Positions 59,140 through 64,000 of a stretch of 64,000 bases of DNA are shown one piece after another. The notes under the pieces are model-generated. The model was not told where the DNA came from, ran no database searches, and was given only the letters and a program-made list of their open reading frames with translations. Source of the DNA: Impatiens glandulifera. Its lineage: Eukaryota; Streptophyta; Magnoliopsida; Ericales; Balsaminaceae. The stretch covers positions 62,087,910 to 62,151,909 of the forward strand of contig NC_061862.1 of the NCBI RefSeq assembly GCF_907164915.1, read 5' to 3'. How positions within the stretch are numbered: the stretch's first letter is position 1; each line of letters starts with the position of its first letter. The translations under genes and the position numbers were made by a program.

Positions 59140-60815
59140 TGTTAAGATCAGGATCAACGATAGAGACGAGGTTTGATTATGTTGAATGCTTACACACACT
59201 TCGTTTGATATTAACTTTGTTAAAAGTTAATATTGAGTCTCTATTCTACGCAATTTTTCACAAACTCTTGAACCAAGTTCAAGTGCGGAAATGTTTGTAG
59301 CAGCAAGTGAGTGGGAATGAAAGAAATAAATACAAGACACAATGGATTTATGGATGTTCGGAGTAAAAGCTCCTACGTCACTCCCTTCTTCTCAACCTTG
59401 AGAAGGATATTCACTAAAAAATTTGGTTTAATACAACACTTGTACAAATCCAGTCGGACAACCAGGATTTAAACACTACATGTTTCCGAACTCCTAGCAC
59501 ACACAACACTTGTTGAACAGAAACAAATTATGTCAACTTACAACACTGAATAATCACATAGAATAGGCAGTTTGTAATACAGTTTTAACACTCTAGTAAA
59601 CTTGTGAGCTTTTTGAGAATGATTGCACTGATATTTCTTGTGACTTTCGTATGATTGATTAAAAAGCTCGTATGTCATCTTGACTTCCAACTGCTCCTTA
59701 AATAGGCAATCGGCAACGGACATATTTGCTTCACCAACTAACATATTTGATTCAAAGGACACCGGTCCTCTTTTGATTGGTTGAGCTTCAGATTGGTATA
59801 TCAGAGAAGATCTTCTTTGATCTTGTATGTACTTGATGAGAGTAAGCCAAAATTCATTAATGCTATTACGATGTACGAAGAACGTTCATTGCAAAGGATT
59901 TGAATAATCTTGGTAAGTGACAGTCTTCTTTAGGTCTGTCTTTACTATTGTGACAGACTGCCCATCCCAAATCGGTGATATGCTGCTTTGTTAGACTGCC
60001 CATCACGAATTGGTGATATGCTGCTTTACTAGACTGTCCATCACGGATGCTTAATTTGGAACTTAGATTGATTGGAAACTGGAAAATGCTTTACCCAAAA
60101 TGCCTATTTTGGAAAATATCGGATATGTTTATCCAAAAACCAATTTGGATAAACTACGGGGTGTGCCTCTTGGTAAAATATTGATCTTAATATAAAACTG
60201 GAGGCTCACAAACTACCGGACGTGTCTTTATAAAATACTGACTTTGTAAACTACCGGGTGCGTGTTTACAATAAAACTGAATTACTTGATAAATAACAGG
60301 ATACGCCTTTATATAATATCGGACTTAATAAATAACCGGATACATGTTGACATAAAACTGAAGTGCAAACTATCGGTTACGCCTTTGTAAAATACCAAAG
60401 TTCAAACTATCGGTTACGCCTTTGTAAAATACTAAAGTGCAATCTACCGGTTTAGCCTTTGTAAAATACAGAAGTGCAAACTACCAGTTACGCTTTTGTA
60501 AAATACCGAAGTGCAAACTACCGGATTGGAGATGAAACCGAATTTGAGATATAGTCAGAAGCGCCTTTTTGCATAATACCGGACTTGATCAAAAACCGGT
60601 TTTGATGGACTTTCGGTTATTTTTTTCTTTCCGGTTTTCTTCAACCTACATAGAATTAACACAATTCAGTTCTTATTTATATGTACTAATAGTTGATTAA
60701 CTATTTTAAATTAAAAATTTCTCCCTTATGATTATTTAAACTAAATATTCAAAACCTGGTAGTTTTATAATCGTTGGGTAATTGTCTTAAGTTAATTAGC
60801 TACTTTAATATAACA
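59140..60815 (-). repeat. LTR of a second Copia-type element (1676 bp)
   Basis: The ends are TGTTA and TAACA. Blocks shared with the first LTR include gaaccaagttcaagtgcgg-like and tatggatgttcggag strings, so the two elements are related but belong to different subfamilies. A candidate minus-strand TATA box (ctatttaagg) lies near 59695-59706. It is the low-coordinate LTR of an element on the minus strand, that is, the 3' LTR. The other end lies outside the window. Confidence 0.8.
59952..60540. repeat. Two sets of tandem repeats inside the LTR
   Basis: First, about 2.5 copies of a 44-base unit containing agactgcccatcac and ggtgatatgctgcttt are seen (59952-60050). Second, about ten degenerate copies of a unit of about 37 bases are seen (60140-60540), best preserved at 60361-60525 as gcaaactatcggttacgcct followed by ttgtaaaatac. 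The first Copia LTR does not show these. Confidence 0.8.
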
Positions 60816-61095
60816 ATTTCTCCCTCTTTGATTGTTTAGAATAAATTATCAAAGTTGGTGATCTATTTGTTGAAATTTTTCCCTTTTAGATTGTTTTAAT
60901 TTAAAACCATCAAACCCATCAATTTAAACATGCAATATTTGACTTTCCATGTTTAAAAATCAAAACTGAAAGTACAATAGTCAAAAACGTGTGTTCAAAA
61001 AAGATAAAAAGGAGAATTTTAAAGACAGAAACCAATTAAAGACAGAAATGAAATAAAAAGTTTTAGCATCCCTCCCTATAAATTCTCTTTTTGAT
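60816..61095. other. Non-coding 3' internal region of the second Copia element
   Basis: This begins with the polypurine tract and is then AT-rich with no open frame up to the accessory ORF. In the first element only about 75 bases of the equivalent region remain past the tract. Confidence 0.6.
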
Positions 61096-61099
61096 ATCC

Positions 61100-63999
61100 T
61101 CCATCACCCCGGTCATAAAGTTGACACTAGTTCGATCGTCGGTGTCACATCCACGACCTCTTCATCTTGATGGAGAAGGGACAAAGACAAAAGTGGAACC
61201 ATCATTTCGACGTAGCCTTCTTCTAGAACGAGAGCTTCGAGGGACAAATTTTTCTTGTTGGTTCGCCATTTGAGCTATGGTCATATTGTCTTCATCAACC
61301 TCAACATTTTGTTTACAGCCTCAGCGGCTGCGTTTTCTTTATCCTGAAAACGTTGTGCAATTGTCTCTGCCTTTCTCACTTTTTCAACATCGGTAGCATT
61401 GTAGGACCTACCCATCTTCATTACTTGGGACGTGAGGACATCAATTGAAGACTTGGTTTCATTTTGGAGGTGGAAGTATTTGTTAAAGAATGTTCGACCT
61501 TGCTCAGCTCTTGTCACATTTTTTGTTGCATCCTGTTTAACTCTTGGTTGTGCACATTCGATGAGGATGCTTGCAAGTCTTCCATTTTGTCCAGTCGAGT
61601 CTTGAAAGATTATAAAATTACTTGCCACAGGGCCATAACCTCCATGATAATTTTTTGGACATTCGGTCTTGGTGTCTCCTCCTCAAAAGTGGAGATATGG
61701 GAGCCAATTGGAACAGATTGGATAGGTACAGCACGGAGGGTACTAACCTGAATGGACATCTCCGGTTTTGTTTGAGCATCTTGTTGACCGACCGGTTCTT
61801 CAAGACTCTTATCCCTGGTTTAACGAGTACGGTTCGAGACTTCTTTTAATTTAGAGGATTTACCCGAAGTAGATTGAGCAGGGGTCGGTTGCTTGGAGTT
61901 CTGAACCTCAACTTCTTTTTCAACATCCGGTTGTTCTAAAGGATCAGATTCACTACCAGTTGGTTGAGATTTTTCGACTTGATGAGACGAGGAGGCACCC
62001 TTGTCGACTGTGGACGAGAGTTTTGAGCAACATTCATCTTGCCCACCCTCTTTCTCATTTCCTTCAGATTTAGAGGAAGAAGCACTTATTGCAGTCGGCA
62101 GATATTATCTCCAAAGCTGCAGAGATACGCACTCAATCTTGCCTTGGAATGGGATGTTGTTCTTTTGCACATGGTCTCCTTACTTCATAGATGTGAAAGA
62201 TTTCATGGCGGTGTTCTTCTGTAGAGGTCATCCCCTGCTCGGCTAGATACTTCTTTGACTTTTATTTTCCTCCTTCAAATATTTGCTTAGTCCTGTAGAT
62301 AAAAGGAGTATTGTCTTGAGGAGTAATCAGATCTTCAACTAAATCCATGGGCTCGTCATCATCATAGTAGTTCATATCGGTTCGAGGAGATGGAATTCAG
62401 GATTCTTCTGAGTTGGAGGATTCACGACCATCTACATATCAAAGAGTGGTTGAGATGTATCCCTCTATTAGCTCTCTTAAGTGATTGAGCATGTCTACGT
62501 CGGTCCTTGCAGAATCAACAAAAGGATCATAATTCTTTATGCATTCTTTATAGTAGGGGAAAATAGTGTGGCCCCTTGCAAACGCTTCCACGAATTCGCT
62601 CCTCTTTATAGCCTCAGAGACTGTCTTAGTCTTGGTTATAGAAAAGATCACATTTTCCAAATTCAACAGTTCATATGATTTCTCTTCTTCAGAAACATTT
62701 GGAAGCACATCGCTGAAGCTAGTGTCCAATCTAATATTTGTCCAATTGTTGAAGAGATTAATTTTCATCTTCGCAGTAGCCTCTGCCTCTTCAAGTATTA
62801 AGTCAATGGTAGTTTGAGCATATAGAGTAACTTCAAGAGGTGAGGTAGGAGGTGGATCAGCAGGACCTTTTCTAGCCATGCAACTTCAATACTTTTAAGA
62901 CTTGAAATGGGTTCTCTAAACTCAATTCCCCTTAATGCTCTCATTTGGGAAAATGGGGAGAAAATCCTTGAGACTTTTGTTGTTGGAGCTTCATTAGTGA
63001 CATCCTCCACCTTTGTCGCTGAGAAGTGATTTGTAACATCTTCCACTTCCTCATTAACAGTCGAAGCGGGCAGAATCCCTTGTGGAAATGATGGAATAGG
63101 GATGAATTCTTTGACAAAGACTACATCATCCACCTCATCAGCGTTTTGATCTGTTGAAAGAACCTAAACTGGAGTTGGAACCTCTTGTTGAGTAACTATA
63201 ATAGCATTGGTTTGACCGATTGGAGCAACTTTTGGCTGGCCGATTTGCAGAATATCAAACTGATCGGTTTGAGGACCATCATCTAGCCGGTCAGTTTGGG
63301 AATAGTCCAACTGATCGGTAATAACATGGTCAACCTCCTCGGTTGTAATATTGACAATTGCCGATTTAACCTCTAAAACCGCAGGCTCAATCGGAGTGGA
63401 AGGAGGTGTTTCGCTTTGCCCTTGAACTGTAATATTTACCAGCATAGAGGAAGCATTAAAAAGTGGAGGAGTATGGATGTTTACCTCAAACCGAATTCTT
63501 TTTCGGGATGAAAATATTTCACTGAATTCTCTAGGTCCGGATTTTGCAGCACTATTGGAACTTGCCGCAGACTCAACCCCAGAAGAATTGAATTGTTTTG
63601 CAGTTGCGGCACCGGTAGAGGGATTTGTACGTTTGGAACTACCCTTATATTTTTCGCCAGCCGATTTTGCACTAGCAGTTTTACCACTAGACTGTTGTCC
63701 GGAGGCCTTGGAGTTAGATTCCTTGGCTTTCTTAATCCTAGTGATGTATCACCCAATAATGACAAACGACATGATCTTATTGGGATTCAAGAGTGTACCT
63801 CGACTGGTGGGCACGTACATATGCTTCAATATCCACCCTATTTTAATTGAAAAACGCATGCTTCTCTTGGTGTGAGGAGACACCATTTCGTAAAGAATGT
63901 TGAATAGAACGGATCCCTAGTTGACTTCTTTGCCCCTAATTAAAATTGTCATCATCTCGAATTTGGATTGGGTGATTGAGTCGAATGCTCCTCCTCTTC
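61100..63999 (-). pseudogene. Accessory ORF of the second Copia element, partial and broken
   Basis: At the window edge the minus strand reads FDSITQSKFEMM and LIRGKEVN followed by a stop and SVLFNIL, closely parallel to FDNMTRLKFEMM and IIRGDKIDW in accessory copy 3 of the first element, so the two proteins are homologous. Downstream it has a long low-complexity region rich in Ser, Thr, Gln and Asp (62800-63770, with TDQLD/TDRLD/TDQFD repeats). A helical, charged part follows from 62879 to 62439 (TIDLILEEAEATAKMKINLFNNW), then a piece at 61628-61281 with FNKYFHLQNETKSSIDVL. Stops and shifts (for example near 63748, 63164 and 62870) show it is not translated whole. Function is unknown, and no membrane segment is seen. 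Confidence 0.65.
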
Positions 64000-64000
64000 C

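Larger units (their letters stand above)
59140..64000 (-). mobile_element. Second Copia-type LTR retrotransposon, partial
   Basis: This comprises the LTR (59140-60815), a polypurine tract (60816-60830, tctccctctttg on the + strand), about 260 non-coding bases, then a long accessory ORF on the minus strand that continues to the window edge. No gag or pol falls in the window. It interrupts the tandem array at 59139. Confidence 0.8.

Noticed and set aside
1..64000. CRISPR arrays, bacterial operons, rRNA or complete tRNA genes
   Set aside because: None was seen. Repeats are tandem without unique spacers, and gene structure is eukaryotic.

Overview
This window is nuclear DNA of a flowering plant. 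It is very AT-rich, with intron-containing genes (GT-AG splice sites), a typical plant amino-acid transporter, and abundant nested retrotransposons. The accessory proteins of the LTR elements resemble ones I associate with asterid (Lamiales) genomes, but that placement is a weak inference. Only two genes look intact: a lysine/histidine transporter of the LHT1 type (6418-8836, +, seven exons, 457 aa) and a single-exon TLC-domain membrane protein (10202-10957, -). Almost everything else is broken genes, tandem repeats and transposable elements.

Layout. 1-2690 is AT-rich intergenic DNA. 2698-3985 holds two tandem, decayed copies of LHT exon 4. 4000-6290 is AT-rich with a long AT microsatellite. 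The LHT1-like gene follows, then the TLC gene on the other strand. 11200-16000 is AT-rich and includes a long imperfect inverted repeat. 16030-16750 is a minisatellite of about 20 bp period. 16995-18560 is a threefold tandem duplication (about 530 bp) ending at a dead DUF760-family gene (18600-20850), whose middle part is duplicated again at 20850-21324. A 100-base assembly gap lies at 21719-21818.

From 21819 to 59139 runs a tandem array of about 4.2-kb units, all on the + strand. Each unit is a chimera: decayed exons from the N-terminal half of the peroxisomal import receptor PEX5, an AT-rich spacer of about 2 kb, and two decayed exons of a type-A cytokinin response regulator. Units 1 and 3 resemble each other, as do units 2 and 4, so a dimer was duplicated as a block. 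A nonsense codon shared by five units shows the array expanded after the PEX5 part was dead.

The array is broken by three insertions. (a) 38632-50223 is a Copia element on the minus strand. It carries gag and pol, three tandem accessory genes and one LTR with the primer-binding site on one side and a polypurine tract on the other, an order expected from a circularly permuted one-LTR form. Its gag is split by a 5'-truncated LINE (47452-48574). (b) 55634-58695 is a LINE-like element with ORF1 but no ORF2, itself hit by a 626-bp hAT-type MITE (57414-58039). (c) 59140 to the window end is a second, related LTR element (LTR 59140-60815 plus an accessory ORF).

The genes do not form a pathway together; what matters in this window is genome structure.
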